The position numbers were made by a program, and so were the translations under genes. Positions 31,751 to 41,902 of a stretch of 64,000 nucleotides of DNA are shown here, in pieces (the first letter of the stretch is position 1; each line of letters begins with the position of its first letter). Origin of the DNA: Actimicrobium sp. CCC2.4 (GTDB lineage Bacteria > Pseudomonadota > Gammaproteobacteria > Burkholderiales > Burkholderiaceae_D); assembly GCF_034347385.1 (NCBI RefSeq), contig NZ_CP133777.1:2790001-2854000 (forward strand), written 5' to 3'. The notes beneath the pieces are model-generated. The model did no database searches. It saw only the letters and a list, made by a program, of their open reading frames with translations, and was not told the DNA's origin.

Positions 31751-34585
31751 ATGGCCAAACACGCCCGCACTGCCCTGCCTGATGACGACAAAGACGCCCC
31801 CCTGAAAGAAGATATCCGCCTGCTCGGCCGCTTGCTCGGCGATGTCTTGCGCAGCCAGGAAGGCGATGCCGTCTTCGAGGTTGTCGAAGGTGTGCGCCAG
31901 ACCGCCGTGCGTTTTCGCCGCGACGATGAACCGCAATCCGGTGCAGACCTGAACAAGATGCTCAAAAAGCTGACGCGCGAGCAAACCATCTCGGTGGTGC
32001 GCGCGTTTTCCTATTTTTCGCACCTGGCCAATATTGCCGAAGACCAGCATCGCAACCGCCGACGCCGCGCCCACCAGATGGCCGGTTCGGCAGCGCAGCA
32101 AGGCACTGTCAGCTGCGCGCTGGCACGGCTCGATCACGCGGGCGTCACCGGCGCAACCGTGCGCGAGTTTTTCAAGGAAGCGTTGATTTCACCGGTCCTG
32201 ACCGCGCATCCGACCGAAGTCCAGCGCAAGAGCATTCTTGATGCCGAGCACGATATCGCCCGCTTGCTGGCCCAGCGCGATCAGCCGCTGACACCGCGCG
32301 AGAGCACCCGCAATACCGAATTGCTACACGCCCGCATTGCAACGCTGTGGCAAACCCGCATGCTGCGCTATTCCAAACTGACAGTAGCCGACGAAATCGA
32401 CAACGCGCTGTCGTATTACCGGATCACCTTCCTGCGCGAACTGCCGGGCCTGTACGACGACATCGATGAAGAAGTAGCACGGCAATTCCCCGCCAAGGCA
32501 GGCGAAAAGTCGAGCCCGTCCACTTACGTACAAATGGGCAGCTGGATAGGCGGCGACCGCGACGGCAATCCGAACGTCAACGCCGGCACGATGGAACACG
32601 CGCTCAAGCGCCAATCCACCACCATCCTCGATTTTTATCTCGAAGAAGCCCACGCACTCGGTGCCGAACTGTCGATCTCGACCTTGCTGGTCGATGTCAG
32701 CCCGGCCTTGCAGGCGCTTGCCGATGCCTCGCCGGACCGGTCGGTCCATCGCACCGACGAGCCGTACCGGCGCGCACTGGTAGCCATCTATGCCCGCCTG
32801 GCGGCAACGGCACGCTCGCTGGGCGCGACCAACATCCTGCGCAAGGAAGTCGCGTTGGCGATCCCGTACGCCGCCGCCGGCGATTTCGCTGCCGACCTGC
32901 AAGTGCTGGCCGATTCACTGGCCAGCCACCATGGCGAATTCCTGATCAAGCCACGGCTGGCAGTCCTGAAACGCGCAGCCGATATCTTCGGCTTCCATCT
33001 GGCCACACTAGACATGCGCCAGAGTTCCGACGTCCATGAACGCGTGCTGGCCGAGCTGTTCGCCAGCGCTCGCGTCGAAACCGACTACGCCGCGCTCGAC
33101 GAAGTCCGGAAGATCGCCTTACTGCAGGCAGAACTGGCGCAACCGCGCCTGCTGACGTCGCCGTACCAAACCTACAGCGCCGAGACCAGTTCCGAACTGA
33201 CCATCCTGCGCACGGCCCGCACGATCCGCGAACGCTACGGCGCGCGCGCCATCCGCAACTACATCATTTCGCACACCGAAACCGTCTCCGACTTGCTCGA
33301 GCTGTTGTTACTACAAAAAGAAACCGGCCTGTTGCGCATCGGTGCCGATGGCGTCGATGGAGCCGAACTCGACCTGATGGTCATCCCGCTCTTCGAAACC
33401 ATTCCCGACCTGCGCCTGGCGGCGAGCATCATGGAACAGTGGATGGCGCTGCCGATCATGACCGGACTGATTGCGCGCCAGCACCAGATCCAGGAAGTGA
33501 TGCTGGGCTATTCCGACTCCAACAAGGACGGTGGTTTCCTGACCTCGACGTGGGAGCTGTACAAGACCGAAACCCAGCTGGTGCAGGTGTTCGATCGGGC
33601 CGGCGTCAAACTGCGCCTGTTCCATGGCCGCGGCGGCACCGTCGGTCGCGGCGGCGGCCCGAGCTACGAAGCAATCCTCGCGCAACCGGCCGGCACCGTG
33701 AACGGCCAGATCCGGCTCACCGAGCAAGGCGAAATCATTGCCTCGAAGTTTTCCAATCCCGAAATCGGCCGGCGCAATCTGGAGCTGCTGGTCGCGGCGA
33801 CGCTCGAAGCGAGCCTGATGCCGCAGATTGTCGATGCCAAACGCGCCAAGAAAAGTGCCGGCTTTGAAGCGGTCATGGAGCAATTGTCGGAGCGTGCCTA
33901 CCGCGCCTATCGCCATCTGGTCTACGAAACGCCGGGCTTCACGGATTACTTCTTCGAAGCCACGCCGATTGCCGAAATCGCCGAACTCAACATCGGTTCG
34001 CGCCCGGCCTCGCGCAAGGCCACCCGCCGGATCGAAGATTTGCGGGCGATTCCGTGGGGCTTCTCGTGGGGACAATGCCGTTTGCTGCTGCCGGGGTGGT
34101 ACGGTTTTGGCAGCGCGATTTCCGAATGGCTCGATGACGCCAGCGAAGGCAAGAGCCGCGCGGCAAAACTGACCACGTTGCGGGCGATGGAACGTGACTG
34201 GCCGTTCTTCAATACGCTGCTGTCGAACATGGATATGGTGCTCTCGAAAACCGATCTGGCAATGGCATCGCGCTATGCCGAACTGGTGGTCGACAAAAAA
34301 CTGCGCACCAGCATTTTCAAGCGCATCACCGATGAACACGCGCGCACGATCGCCTGCCTGTCCGACATCACCGGCACCAGTGAAAGACTGGCCGGCAATC
34401 CGTTACTGGCGCGGTCGATCAAAAACCGTTTCGCCTACCTCGATCCGCTCAATCACTTGCAAGTCGAACTGATCAAGCGCCACCGTGCCGCGACCCAGGG
34501 CGAGCAAGCACAGGACGAGCGAGTCCGGCGCGGCATTCACCTCTCCATCAACGGTATCGCTGCGGGCTTACGTAACACCGGCTGA
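31751..34585 (+). CDS. ppc: Phosphoenolpyruvate carboxylase
   Basis: A 944-residue enzyme adding bicarbonate to PEP to make oxaloacetate, refilling the TCA cycle. Catalytic motifs seen are LTAHPTE (His153), [28 protein letters not shown], and the C-terminal NTG that binds the Asp/malate inhibitor region. ATG at 31751 (MAKHART) is chosen over one 24 codons upstream because that stretch overlaps the hemC regulatory region and is not family-like. Divergent from hemC with about 150 bases between starts. The size is normal for the family. Confidence 0.96.
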   Translation: MAKHARTALPDDDKDAPLKEDIRLLGRLLGDVLRSQEGDAVFEVVEGVRQTAVRFRRDDEPQSGADLNKMLKKLTREQTISVVRAFSYFSHLANIAEDQHRNRRRRAHQMAGSAAQQGTVSCALARLDHAGVTGATVREFFKEALISPVLTAHPTEVQRKSILDAEHDIARLLAQRDQPLTPRESTRNTELLHARIATLWQTRMLRYSKLTVADEIDNALSYYRITFLRELPGLYDDIDEEVARQFPAKAGEKSSPSTYVQMGSWIGGDRDGNPNVNAGTMEHALKRQSTTILDFYLEEAHALGAELSISTLLVDVSPALQALADASPDRSVHRTDEPYRRALVAIYARLAATARSLGATNILRKEVALAIPYAAAGDFAADLQVLADSLASHHGEFLIKPRLAVLKRAADIFGFHLATLDMRQSSDVHERVLAELFASARVETDYAALDEVRKIALLQAELAQPRLLTSPYQTYSAETSSELTILRTARTIRERYGARAIRNYIISHTETVSDLLELLLLQKETGLLRIGADGVDGAELDLMVIPLFETIPDLRLAASIMEQWMALPIMTGLIARQHQIQEVMLGYSDSNKDGGFLTSTWELYKTETQLVQVFDRAGVKLRLFHGRGGTVGRGGGPSYEAILAQPAGTVNGQIRLTEQGEIIASKFSNPEIGRRNLELLVAATLEASLMPQIVDAKRAKKSAGFEAVMEQLSERAYRAYRHLVYETPGFTDYFFEATPIAEIAELNIGSRPASRKATRRIEDLRAIPWGFSWGQCRLLLPGWYGFGSAISEWLDDASEGKSRAAKLTTLRAMERDWPFFNTLLSNMDMVLSKTDLAMASRYAELVVDKKLRTSIFKRITDEHARTIACLSDITGTSERLAGNPLLARSIKNRFAYLDPLNHLQVELIKRHRAATQGEQAQDERVRRGIHLSINGIAAGLRNTG

Positions 34586-35025
34586 TCACGGTGGCAGGGA
34601 AAAGGCCGCGGTCGCCATCACCGACTCCCTGCCCGGTGAGCGCAACAGCCATCGTGACGTGTTTTGATTTTGATGCGGATCAACTGGAAAAATGACGCTT
34701 CTTTTGTCTTTAAGGCCTGCACAACCTCCGACCAGCCTGGCACGTACCCCGCAGAAAAATAACACCTACCTAAAGTCGATGCTTACTAGGGAGGAAGTGT
34801 TCAATTTACTTACCACCAACTTGGCGCATAATCTTTGCGATCAACAAGCCAACGTAAGTTTGACAACTCCTTTTTGACTTCGCACGATCTGTCCATGCGC
34901 CTGCAAAATAAAACACGACATCCCTCCGAATACGGTGCCTGCGAGCCCGGCGAACTGATGCACCTGATGTCATCAGGCCAATCCGTGCATCGGAACACAA
35001 CGTCATTCGCACTAAAACGCGTGCC
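34586..35025. other. Intergenic region between ppc and the hybrid kinase
   Basis: About 440 bases. An inverted repeat, GGCAGGGA (34593) with TCCCTGCC (34626), may end ppc transcription. A TTGACA at 34860-34865 is a possible -35 for the kinase module, but the -10 is weak (CACGAT). A 44-codon frame (34895-35029) overlaps the kinase start by ATGA; it could be a leader peptide, but it has no recognisable features. Confidence 0.4.
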
Positions 35026-36351
35026 ATGACGCCATTACCGGATGCCAGCGATGCAACCGCAGTCCTGCAAGCCGAGACGGCCGCATTACGCGAGCAGGTC
35101 ATGAGCTTGCAGGCAGAAATCCGCCACTTGCGCACGGTCGTGAGTCAAAACGAATCGCGCGACGAAAACATGGTGCAACTGCGCGAAGCCAACGAGAACC
35201 TGGTTCTGGCCACCTTTGGCGCACAAGACCTGCAAGCCAGTGCCGAAGCCGACAATCACGCAAAAGAAGAATTCCTGTCAATGCTCGCGCATGAATTGCG
35301 TAACCCGCTGGCACCCATCGTGATGGCCAACGCCTTGATCGGCAAGCTTCTGTCTGCCCATCCGATGCTACCCAGGCTGCATGGCATTATCGACCGCCAG
35401 GCACGGCATCTGAAGCGACTGGTTGAAGACCTGCTCGATGCCTCCCGGATCAATAGCGGACGAATCACGCTGCAACGACGACCGGTAGCGCTGTCCGAAA
35501 TCATCGACAGTGCCATCGAAACCAGCCAGCCGGTGTTCAGTTCGCGCAATCAGAAACTTCATCTCGCCATGACGACGGAAGCGATCACGCTGGATGGCGA
35601 TGCCGTCCGCCTGGCCCAGGTTTTTTCAAATCTCCTGATTAATGCTGCGAAATTTTCTGCTATCGATGCAGCGATTCACGTCGTTGTCAGCAGTCATGCC
35701 GAGACAGTAAAAATCGTTGTCAGGGACACCGGTGTCGGCATTGCCGCTGCCTTCCAGCCCTTCATTTTTGACCTGTTCAAGCAGGGGCCGAACACGCTGG
35801 ACCGGGCCCAGGGCGGACTCGGCATCGGCCTGTCACTGGTGCGGTCTATCGTTGGCATGCATGACGGCAGCGTCAGCGTCTACAGTGCCGGACTTGGCCA
35901 CGGCAGTGTGTTCACCGTGATCCTGCCCACGTGCGCGGGCAGCCTGCCGGCCGACAGCATCACCACGCCGGTCAGCGCTCGCGCAGGCCGCAGTCGCATC
36001 CTTCTGATGGAAGACAATGCCGATGCCAACGACACCCTGACGCGCCTGCTGACGCTCGAAGGCTATACAGTCGACTCCGCACTTGATGGCCGTGACGGCA
36101 TGCTGATGGCAACCGCAACGCCGTACGACATCCTCATTTGCGATATCGGATTGCCGACGATGAACGGCTACGAGGTCATCGCGACGCTGCGCGCATCGCT
36201 GAAGACGATGCCCTTCATCATTGCACTAAGCGGCTACGATCAGGCCCATGACCGACAGCGCGCGGTTGATGCCGGCTTCGATCACTTTTTGGTCAAGCCA
36301 GCCTCCATTGACGTCCTGCTCGACCTGATTTCTTCGGCCTCCGCGCGCTAA
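35026..36351 (+). CDS. Soluble hybrid histidine kinase / response regulator
   Basis: A 441-residue cytosolic hybrid kinase without membrane helices or a recognised sensor domain. Seen in order are an N-terminal coiled coil (about residues 10-75), a HisKA dimerisation domain with FLSMLAHELRNPLAP (phospho-His89), an HATPase domain with NLLINAAKF (N box), DTGVGI (G1) and GGLGIGLSLV (G2), and a C-terminal receiver (about 322-441) with acidic pair in LMEDNAD, phospho-Asp373 in ICDIGLPTMNG and Lys in LVKPA. It stands upstream of an unknown protein and a KaiC-like ATPase on the same strand, with gaps of 108 and -4 bases, so the three probably form one signalling unit. The input signal is unknown. 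Confidence 0.92.
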   Translation: MTPLPDASDATAVLQAETAALREQVMSLQAEIRHLRTVVSQNESRDENMVQLREANENLVLATFGAQDLQASAEADNHAKEEFLSMLAHELRNPLAPIVMANALIGKLLSAHPMLPRLHGIIDRQARHLKRLVEDLLDASRINSGRITLQRRPVALSEIIDSAIETSQPVFSSRNQKLHLAMTTEAITLDGDAVRLAQVFSNLLINAAKFSAIDAAIHVVVSSHAETVKIVVRDTGVGIAAAFQPFIFDLFKQGPNTLDRAQGGLGIGLSLVRSIVGMHDGSVSVYSAGLGHGSVFTVILPTCAGSLPADSITTPVSARAGRSRILLMEDNADANDTLTRLLTLEGYTVDSALDGRDGMLMATATPYDILICDIGLPTMNGYEVIATLRASLKTMPFIIALSGYDQAHDRQRAVDAGFDHFLVKPASIDVLLDLISSASAR

Positions 36352-36459
36352 TGCCGCTCGTTTTACGCACGCGGCCCCGCGCTAACCTCTATCATCAGGA
36401 ACACTCAGGTCACATCCTGGCTTTTTCTTGTTTTATTGCATCACAATCAGACATTAACT

Positions 36460-36879
36460 ATGGCAACAATCAACGCTGATCGGCACGAGATGATCCGGAG
36501 CGCCGTCCTGCAGCGGCCTGACGAGTTCCTCGACATTACCGTGCAATTGTGGGAACAACTCGCGACGAAACTGATTTCGCTTATCGGCGAAAACGGCTTT
36601 CAGTCGCTCTATGTACGCAGCGTGCACCTGACCCGGGCGACCTATCCGTGGATCGTCGAAGGTAATCCTGCACAACCATCGGACAACCGCTTCGCCGGAC
36701 TGCAAAACAGTCTCGCCGGACACGAACTCGAGGTCGCCAGTGCGGCAAGCATTTTATTGCTGACCACTCTGGTCGATATCATCTCGCTACTCATCGGCGA
36801 CCTATTAATGACCCGAATTTTATGCTCTGCGTGGGATAACGACGCGATCGATACCGCTGGCAAGGAACTGGAAGAATGA
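36460..36879 (+). CDS. Unknown 139-residue protein coupled to the KaiC-like ATPase
   Basis: 139 residues from the ATG at 36460; the frame extends 8 codons upstream only with a TTG start. The family was not recognised. The N-terminal half looks helical (DEFLDITVQLWEQLATKLISLIG). Then comes YVRSVHLTRATYPWI, and then a hydrophobic stretch (about residues 93-115, ASAASILLLTTLVDIISLLI) that could be a buried or membrane-associated helix. There is no signal peptide. The stop overlaps the start of the KaiC-like gene (ATGA), implying fixed stoichiometry and a shared job, perhaps as an adaptor between kinase and ATPase (inference). Confidence 0.75.
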   Translation: MATINADRHEMIRSAVLQRPDEFLDITVQLWEQLATKLISLIGENGFQSLYVRSVHLTRATYPWIVEGNPAQPSDNRFAGLQNSLAGHELEVASAASILLLTTLVDIISLLIGDLLMTRILCSAWDNDAIDTAGKELEE

Positions 36880-38327
36880 AAAATAAAGTCAGCATCAAAC
36901 GTCTTCCCACCGGCGTCCCCGGACTCGATAATCTGCTCGGTGGCGGCCTGCCCGAATTCTCGTTCAACCTGATCGCCGGCACGCCCGGCAGCGGCAAGAC
37001 AACGCTGGCGCACCAGATCATGTTTTCCCTGGCTAATCCAGATCGGCGCGCGCTGTTTTTTACCGTGCTCGGCGAACCGCCACTGAAGATGCTGCGCTAT
37101 CAGCAGCAGTTTCCGTTTTTTGACATCGATAAAATCAACAACTCGATCAAATTCGTCAACCTGGCGGCCGATCTGCTCGGTGGTAATTTTGACCGTGTGC
37201 TGGCGCGCATCGATGAAGAGGTCCAGAGCTTCGGGCCAAGCCTCGTTTTCGTTGACTCGTTCCGTTCGGTGGTGCAATCGGCCAGGACAATGGAGGGCGG
37301 CGCTTTCGGGCTGCAGCATTTTGTCCAGCAGCTCGGCATGCAAATGACCAGCTGGCAAGCCACCACCTTCCTGATCGGCGAGTACCTCGCCCCGGAAGCA
37401 GAATCGAGCTCGGTCTTCACGGTCGCCGACGGCATCCTGTGGATGTCCCAGCTGGTGCATCGTGACGCGATGATCCGCAAGATCCAGGTCGTCAAGATGC
37501 GCGGGCAGGCCCAGAGTCCCGGCGTCCACACCTTCCGGATCAACGATAACGGCGTCGAAGTCTTCCCCCGCGCGATGATCCAGTCCAATTTGCCTAACGA
37601 TATCGTGATCACCGGAGACCGGCGACTGTCGACCGGCGTGACCGAACTGGACCACATGATGGGTGGCGGCCTGCCGGCCGGCTACTCGTGCTTGCTGGTG
37701 GGGCCGTCCGGTTCCGGCAAGACCATCCTGGCCACGCAATTCCTGGCCGAAGGCGTCCGCAATGGCGAGCCCGGTGTCGTCGCTGCTTTCGAAAAAAGTC
37801 CGAACCAGTTGCTCAGCCATCAGCTCAACCTGATGGTCGAACGCGGTGAAGTCGGCTACATCAATACCCGCACGCTGGACCTGTCGATCGATGAAATCCT
37901 GCATGATCTGGTCACCATGATCACGCGCATGCAAGCCAAACGGGTGGTGATCGATTCGCTGTCAGGGTTTGAACTGGCGCTGGCCTCGGTCTTTCGCGAA
38001 GACTTCCGCGAAGCGCTGTACCGGATGGTCGCGGTACTGACCGGTATGGGTGTGACGGTGCTGATGACGGCCGAACTCGAAGACCACTACGATTTTCTGC
38101 GCTTCAGTTCTTATGGCAATGCCTTCCTGGCCGATGCCATCGTGATGCAGCGTTACGTCGAAATCGCTGGTGAATTCAAGCGCGTGATGTCGGTCGTCAA
38201 GGTGCGTGGCAGCGCGCACAGCAAGGCAATCCGTTTCTTTGACATCGTCGGCGATGACCTGGTCATCGGCGGCAACACCAGCGAATATCAGGGCATCCTG
38301 TCAAACCAGTTGCACAACCAGCACTGA
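36876..38327 (+). CDS. Two-domain KaiC-like RecA-fold ATPase
   Basis: A 483-residue protein with two tandem KaiC domains. Domain 1 starts with LPTGVPGLDNLLGGGLPE and has Walker A GTPGSGKTT at 35-43 and a Walker B-like LVFVDSF. Domain 2 has Walker A GPSGSGKT at 276-283, RVVIDSLSG, and the signature KVRGSAHSKAIRFF. Compared with the cyanobacterial clock protein, the position of the phosphosites Ser431-Thr432 reads Ala416-Phe417. The catalytic Glu pair reads Leu65-Gly66 in domain 1 and Glu306-Lys307 in domain 2 (alignment by eye). No KaiA or KaiB gene is nearby. It is probably a signalling ATPase, not a clock; the partner is likely the coupled upstream protein. Confidence 0.9.
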   Translation: MKNKVSIKRLPTGVPGLDNLLGGGLPEFSFNLIAGTPGSGKTTLAHQIMFSLANPDRRALFFTVLGEPPLKMLRYQQQFPFFDIDKINNSIKFVNLAADLLGGNFDRVLARIDEEVQSFGPSLVFVDSFRSVVQSARTMEGGAFGLQHFVQQLGMQMTSWQATTFLIGEYLAPEAESSSVFTVADGILWMSQLVHRDAMIRKIQVVKMRGQAQSPGVHTFRINDNGVEVFPRAMIQSNLPNDIVITGDRRLSTGVTELDHMMGGGLPAGYSCLLVGPSGSGKTILATQFLAEGVRNGEPGVVAAFEKSPNQLLSHQLNLMVERGEVGYINTRTLDLSIDEILHDLVTMITRMQAKRVVIDSLSGFELALASVFREDFREALYRMVAVLTGMGVTVLMTAELEDHYDFLRFSSYGNAFLADAIVMQRYVEIAGEFKRVMSVVKVRGSAHSKAIRFFDIVGDDLVIGGNTSEYQGILSNQLHNQH

Positions 38328-38365
38328 CGCTGATCAGCAAGGTCGGCAAGGCCCCGCTTCACAAG

Positions 38366-39178
38366 CTACTTCACCAGCGCCTTGATGGTAGCCCACTGCC
38401 GGCGTGAAATCGGCAGGCGCTGGCTGGTACCGGACAAGATCACTTGCCAGGTATCGAGGCTGCGTCCGGCACCGTCCTCCCCCTGCACCGGCAAGTCCAG
38501 CTGGACCCGCTCGACCCCGGTAATCGCCGCGCGCGCCACCAGCGCATTGCGGTGTACCCGCACGAAGACTTGCGCCAGTTCTTCCTCGATCGACAGCAGC
38601 GATTCTTCGATCAGGTATTCGCGGCTACCGGTGCGCAGCGTGACGTACTTGGTTTCGGCCTTCAGATAAAGCACATCGGTCACCGGCACCAGCAACAGCC
38701 GGCTCCGTTCGTGCACCGGAAAATGCTGGCGCGTCGTACGCAATTCGTGCGCCGTCGCCGCGATCGCTTCCTGCTGATGACGATGCAGGCCGGCGGCGCG
38801 CAGCAGCGCTTCGGCCAGTCGTTCCGCGCGGACCGGCTTGAGCAAATAATCGAGCGCGTGAACCTCGAACGCCTTGAGCGCAAAGTCATCAAAAGCGCTG
38901 ATAAAAATGATCGCCGGCGACGTCGCCAGGTGCGTGCCCAGCAACGCCGCCAGTGCAATGCCGGACATGCCCGGCATCTGTACATCCAGCAGCACGATGT
39001 CGGGACATTGTGCCGGTGCCAGTGCCGCCAGCCCGTCCAGCGCCGACTGCGCATCGACCGCCTCGCCGACCACCTCGCACGGACACTGCTGCGCGATATC
39101 GGACAGCACATCACGCAAGCGCGCACGGGCCGGCGCTTCATCATCGACAATAAACAAACGTAATAGACGCAGGCTCAT
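38366..39178 (-). CDS. LytTR-family response regulator (AlgR type)
   Basis: A 270-residue regulator with an N-terminal receiver (acidic VDDE at 11-14, phospho-Asp65 in LLDVQMPG, Lys in LLKPV) and a C-terminal LytTR DNA-binding domain (about 160-265) with ETKYVTLRT, YLIEESL and FVRVHRNALV. It resembles AlgR/LytT. The ATG overlaps the kinase stop (ATGA), so it is the partner of the upstream LytS-type kinase. In Pseudomonas the order argH, algZ, algR, hemC is conserved; here the same order exists, but ppc and the KaiC block lie between this gene and hemC. Confidence 0.92.
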   Translation of the reverse strand: MSLRLLRLFIVDDEAPARARLRDVLSDIAQQCPCEVVGEAVDAQSALDGLAALAPAQCPDIVLLDVQMPGMSGIALAALLGTHLATSPAIIFISAFDDFALKAFEVHALDYLLKPVRAERLAEALLRAAGLHRHQQEAIAATAHELRTTRQHFPVHERSRLLLVPVTDVLYLKAETKYVTLRTGSREYLIEESLLSIEEELAQVFVRVHRNALVARAAITGVERVQLDLPVQGEDGAGRSLDTWQVILSGTSQRLPISRRQWATIKALVK

Positions 39179-40239
39179 CGCGGGACTTTCTTGTAAGGGA
39201 TTAGCAGCCGGACTTCAAAATTGCTACCGACGATACCGGCGCTCAACTGCGATTCGAGGTCGTAGAGCAAACGCAAACGGCCACGGATATTGTCCAGCGC
39301 CATGTGATTGCCATGCGCTATCGGCTTGTTGCCGTGCCACGGATTGCTGATCACGACCGTGATGCTGTCACGCACGCGGCGCAGCTCGACCCGGATCAAC
39401 GCTGGCGTAGTGCTTTGCTCGACACCGTAATGCACGGCGTTTTCAAACAGCGGTTGCAAGAGCAGCGACGGTATCTGCGCCTGCTGCAAGACATCGGCAT
39501 GGATGGCGCTGGTGTCCCACTGCACTTGCAGGCGCTCACCGAGGCGGATTTTTTCCAGCGACAGATACTGCTCGCACAAGCGGATTTCATCGGCCATCGA
39601 AGTCATGTCGCGGCCATCGCGCATCAGGACCCGAAACAGATCCGCCAGATCTTCGAGGGCGGTTTCGGCGCGACGCGGTTCACTGCGGATCAGCGCCAGC
39701 ACGGCATTGAGACTATTGAACAAAAAATGTGGCCGGATGCGCGCCTGCAGCGCCTGCAAGCGCGCCTCGCCCAGCGCCGGTGAAAACGCCCGCGCCCGCA
39801 ATTCCAGATAGTGCTGCAGCGCCGCGCCAAACAAGGCGGCCAATAGCACGCTGTCAAGCACCGACAAGTCAGGAAAACTATGGTGAAACCATTCCAGCCG
39901 CAGCAAGAGCCGCGCGATCAGCGCAGCGACCAGCGCCGGCACCAGCGCGCACAGCGAACGTTGCTGCCAGTGCAGCAGCACGCTGGCACGCCGCCGCAAT
40001 CCGCACAGACACACCAGCGACAGCATGCAGACCAGTTCGATCAGCAGCGAACATTCGATGAAGGCCAGCATTCCGGCACGACCACTGGTTGCCGGCAGCA
40101 TGATGGCGGCCAGCATCACGAGGTTGACCAGGCCCAGTACCCGCAGGATAACGCCGGTATTGCAGTAATCCGGGATCACGCTGGCGGCGGGGTCGGCAGT
40201 CCTGGCAGGCACGATGGGCGCATTAGGCACAATAGGCAT
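39175..40239 (-). CDS. LytS/AlgZ-type sensor histidine kinase
   Basis: A 354-residue membrane kinase. Four or five hydrophobic helices (about residues 25-145) precede the His_kinase domain with RIRPHFLFNSLNAVLALIR (phospho-His near 171) and an HATPase domain with LLLQPLFENAVHYG and DNIRGRLRLLYD. This two-domain pattern lacks the classic HisKA helix and is typical of LytS/AlgZ/FimS proteins that phosphorylate LytTR regulators. The ATG at 40239 is used; the longer frame overlaps the argH start. Divergent from argH, co-translated with the LytTR regulator. Confidence 0.9.
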   Translation of the reverse strand: MPIVPNAPIVPARTADPAASVIPDYCNTGVILRVLGLVNLVMLAAIMLPATSGRAGMLAFIECSLLIELVCMLSLVCLCGLRRRASVLLHWQQRSLCALVPALVAALIARLLLRLEWFHHSFPDLSVLDSVLLAALFGAALQHYLELRARAFSPALGEARLQALQARIRPHFLFNSLNAVLALIRSEPRRAETALEDLADLFRVLMRDGRDMTSMADEIRLCEQYLSLEKIRLGERLQVQWDTSAIHADVLQQAQIPSLLLQPLFENAVHYGVEQSTTPALIRVELRRVRDSITVVISNPWHGNKPIAHGNHMALDNIRGRLRLLYDLESQLSAGIVGSNFEVRLLIPYKKVPR

Positions 40240-40320
40240 CGATGACTCTATTCTGAAGATCGGGGAGGGGCTTGTTTTATAATCGGCCGGTTCAGACACC
40301 CACTTTCCGGAAATCCAATT

Positions 40321-41718
40321 ATGACAGCACAATTCTCCAAAAAAAGCGAAGCCTGGTCGGCCCGTTTTTCAGAACCGGTTTCCGATCTGGTGAAACGCTA
40401 CACCGCCTCGGTCTTCTTCGACAAGCGACTGGCCGAAGTCGACATCCAGGGCTCGCTGGCACACGCCCAGATGCTGGCACAGCAAAACATCATCACCAGC
40501 GATGACCTCGCGGCGATCCGTGGTGGCCTGCAACAGATCGGCAGCGAAATCGCCGAAGGCCGTTTCGAGTGGTTGCTGGATCTGGAAGACGTCCATCTGA
40601 ATATCGAAAAACGCCTGACCGAACTGGTTGGCGATGCCGGCAAACGGCTCCACACCGGCCGTTCGCGCAATGACCAGGTCGCCACCGATATCCGCCTGTA
40701 TTTGCGCGGTGCGATCGACGACCTGACCATCCTGCTGGGTGATTTGCGCCTGGCGCTGGTCGACCTGGCCGAGCAGCACGCCGACACCATCCTGCCCGGC
40801 TTCACCCACATGCAGGTGGCGCAACCGGTCACCTTCGGTCACCACTTGCTGGCCTATGTCGAAATGTTCGGCCGCGATGCCGAACGACTGGCCGATTGCC
40901 GCAAGCGCGTCAACCGCCTGCCACTGGGCGCGGCCGCGCTGGCCGGCACCACCTTCCCGATCGACCGTGAACTGGTCGCGCAATTGCTGGGCTTCGATGA
41001 AGTCTGTTTCAATTCGCTCGATGCGGTGTCGGACCGCGACTTCGCGATCGAATTCTGCGCCGCTGCGGCGCTGGTGATGACGCACGTCTCGCGGATGTCG
41101 GAAGAACTGGTGATCTGGATGAGCCCGCGCGTTGGATTCATCGATATCGCCGACCGCTTCTGCACCGGCTCGTCGATCATGCCGCAAAAGAAAAATCCCG
41201 ACGTGCCCGAACTGGCGCGCGGCAAGACCGGTCGCGTCACCGGCCACCTGATCAGCCTGCTGACCCTGATGAAAGGCCAGCCGCTGGCCTACAACAAGGA
41301 CAACCAGGAAGACAAGGAACCGCTGTTCGATACCGTCGACACCCTCACCGACACACTGCGCATTTTTGCCGACATGGCGCGCGGTATCACCGTCAAGCCG
41401 GAAGCGATGCGCGCGGCCGCCTTGCAAGGCTATGCCACCGCGACTGACCTGGCCGATTATCTGGTCAAGAAAGGCCTGCCATTCCGCGATGCGCATGAAG
41501 CTGTTGCGCATGCCGTGCGGGTCTGTGTCGACAAGGGCTGTGATCTGTCCGATCTGACGCTGGATCAATTGCAGGCGTTTTCGCCGCTGGTCGAAGACGA
41601 CATCTATCAGGTGCTGACGCTCGAAGGCTCGGTTGCGGCGCGCGATCATGTTGGTGGGACGGCGCCACGGCAAGTGCGACTGGCGATTGCCCGGGTGCGG
41701 GCGCAACTGGCGGGGTGA
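40321..41718 (+). CDS. argH: Argininosuccinate lyase
   Basis: A 465-residue enzyme of the fumarase/aspartase superfamily, cleaving argininosuccinate to arginine and fumarate, the last step of arginine synthesis. The signature [16 protein letters not shown], the [13 protein letters not shown] region and [10 protein letters not shown] are conserved; the length is normal. Start ATG at 40321. Divergent from the LytS-type kinase with about 80 bases between starts. Confidence 0.97.
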   Translation: MTAQFSKKSEAWSARFSEPVSDLVKRYTASVFFDKRLAEVDIQGSLAHAQMLAQQNIITSDDLAAIRGGLQQIGSEIAEGRFEWLLDLEDVHLNIEKRLTELVGDAGKRLHTGRSRNDQVATDIRLYLRGAIDDLTILLGDLRLALVDLAEQHADTILPGFTHMQVAQPVTFGHHLLAYVEMFGRDAERLADCRKRVNRLPLGAAALAGTTFPIDRELVAQLLGFDEVCFNSLDAVSDRDFAIEFCAAAALVMTHVSRMSEELVIWMSPRVGFIDIADRFCTGSSIMPQKKNPDVPELARGKTGRVTGHLISLLTLMKGQPLAYNKDNQEDKEPLFDTVDTLTDTLRIFADMARGITVKPEAMRAAALQGYATATDLADYLVKKGLPFRDAHEAVAHAVRVCVDKGCDLSDLTLDQLQAFSPLVEDDIYQVLTLEGSVAARDHVGGTAPRQVRLAIARVRAQLAG

Positions 41719-41804
41719 TGGTTTAACCGGTATCGGTGCATCCGGTGCACTGGCCGAATAATGCAACGAGTACACCCCGACACAGTCCGATTCAAAATAA
41801 ATGC

Positions 41805-41831
41805 GAACTTTTTGAAATAGTTGAATCCGAT
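41805..41831 (+). promoter_or_regulatory. Possible ECF-sigma-type promoter of the DUF4331 gene
   Basis: GAACTT at 41805-41810 and TCCGAT at 41826-41831 are 15 bases apart, resembling RpoE/ECF-type -35 (GAACTT) and -10 elements. The pair lies 72 bases before the DUF4331 start codon. Identified by eye; no ECF gene is in the window. Confidence 0.35.
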
Positions 41832-41902
41832 CCGGATTCCCCTTCGTAAAGTGTTTGGTAACTCAGGCTCAACCGGGCAAAACACTTTTGAAGGAGACCG
41901 CA

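Noticed and set aside
31600-31989. N-terminal extension of hemC to 454 residues
   Set aside because: It is antisense to the beginning of ppc and not present in the HemC family; the GTG at 31599 gives a normal-length enzyme.
36642-37934. Long open frame (430 codons) antisense to the KaiC-like gene
   Set aside because: A mirror frame of a clearly recognised protein, typical of high-GC codon bias.
40369-41775. Long open frame (468 codons) antisense to argH
   Set aside because: Shadow of a well-conserved enzyme gene; composition resembles other antisense frames here.
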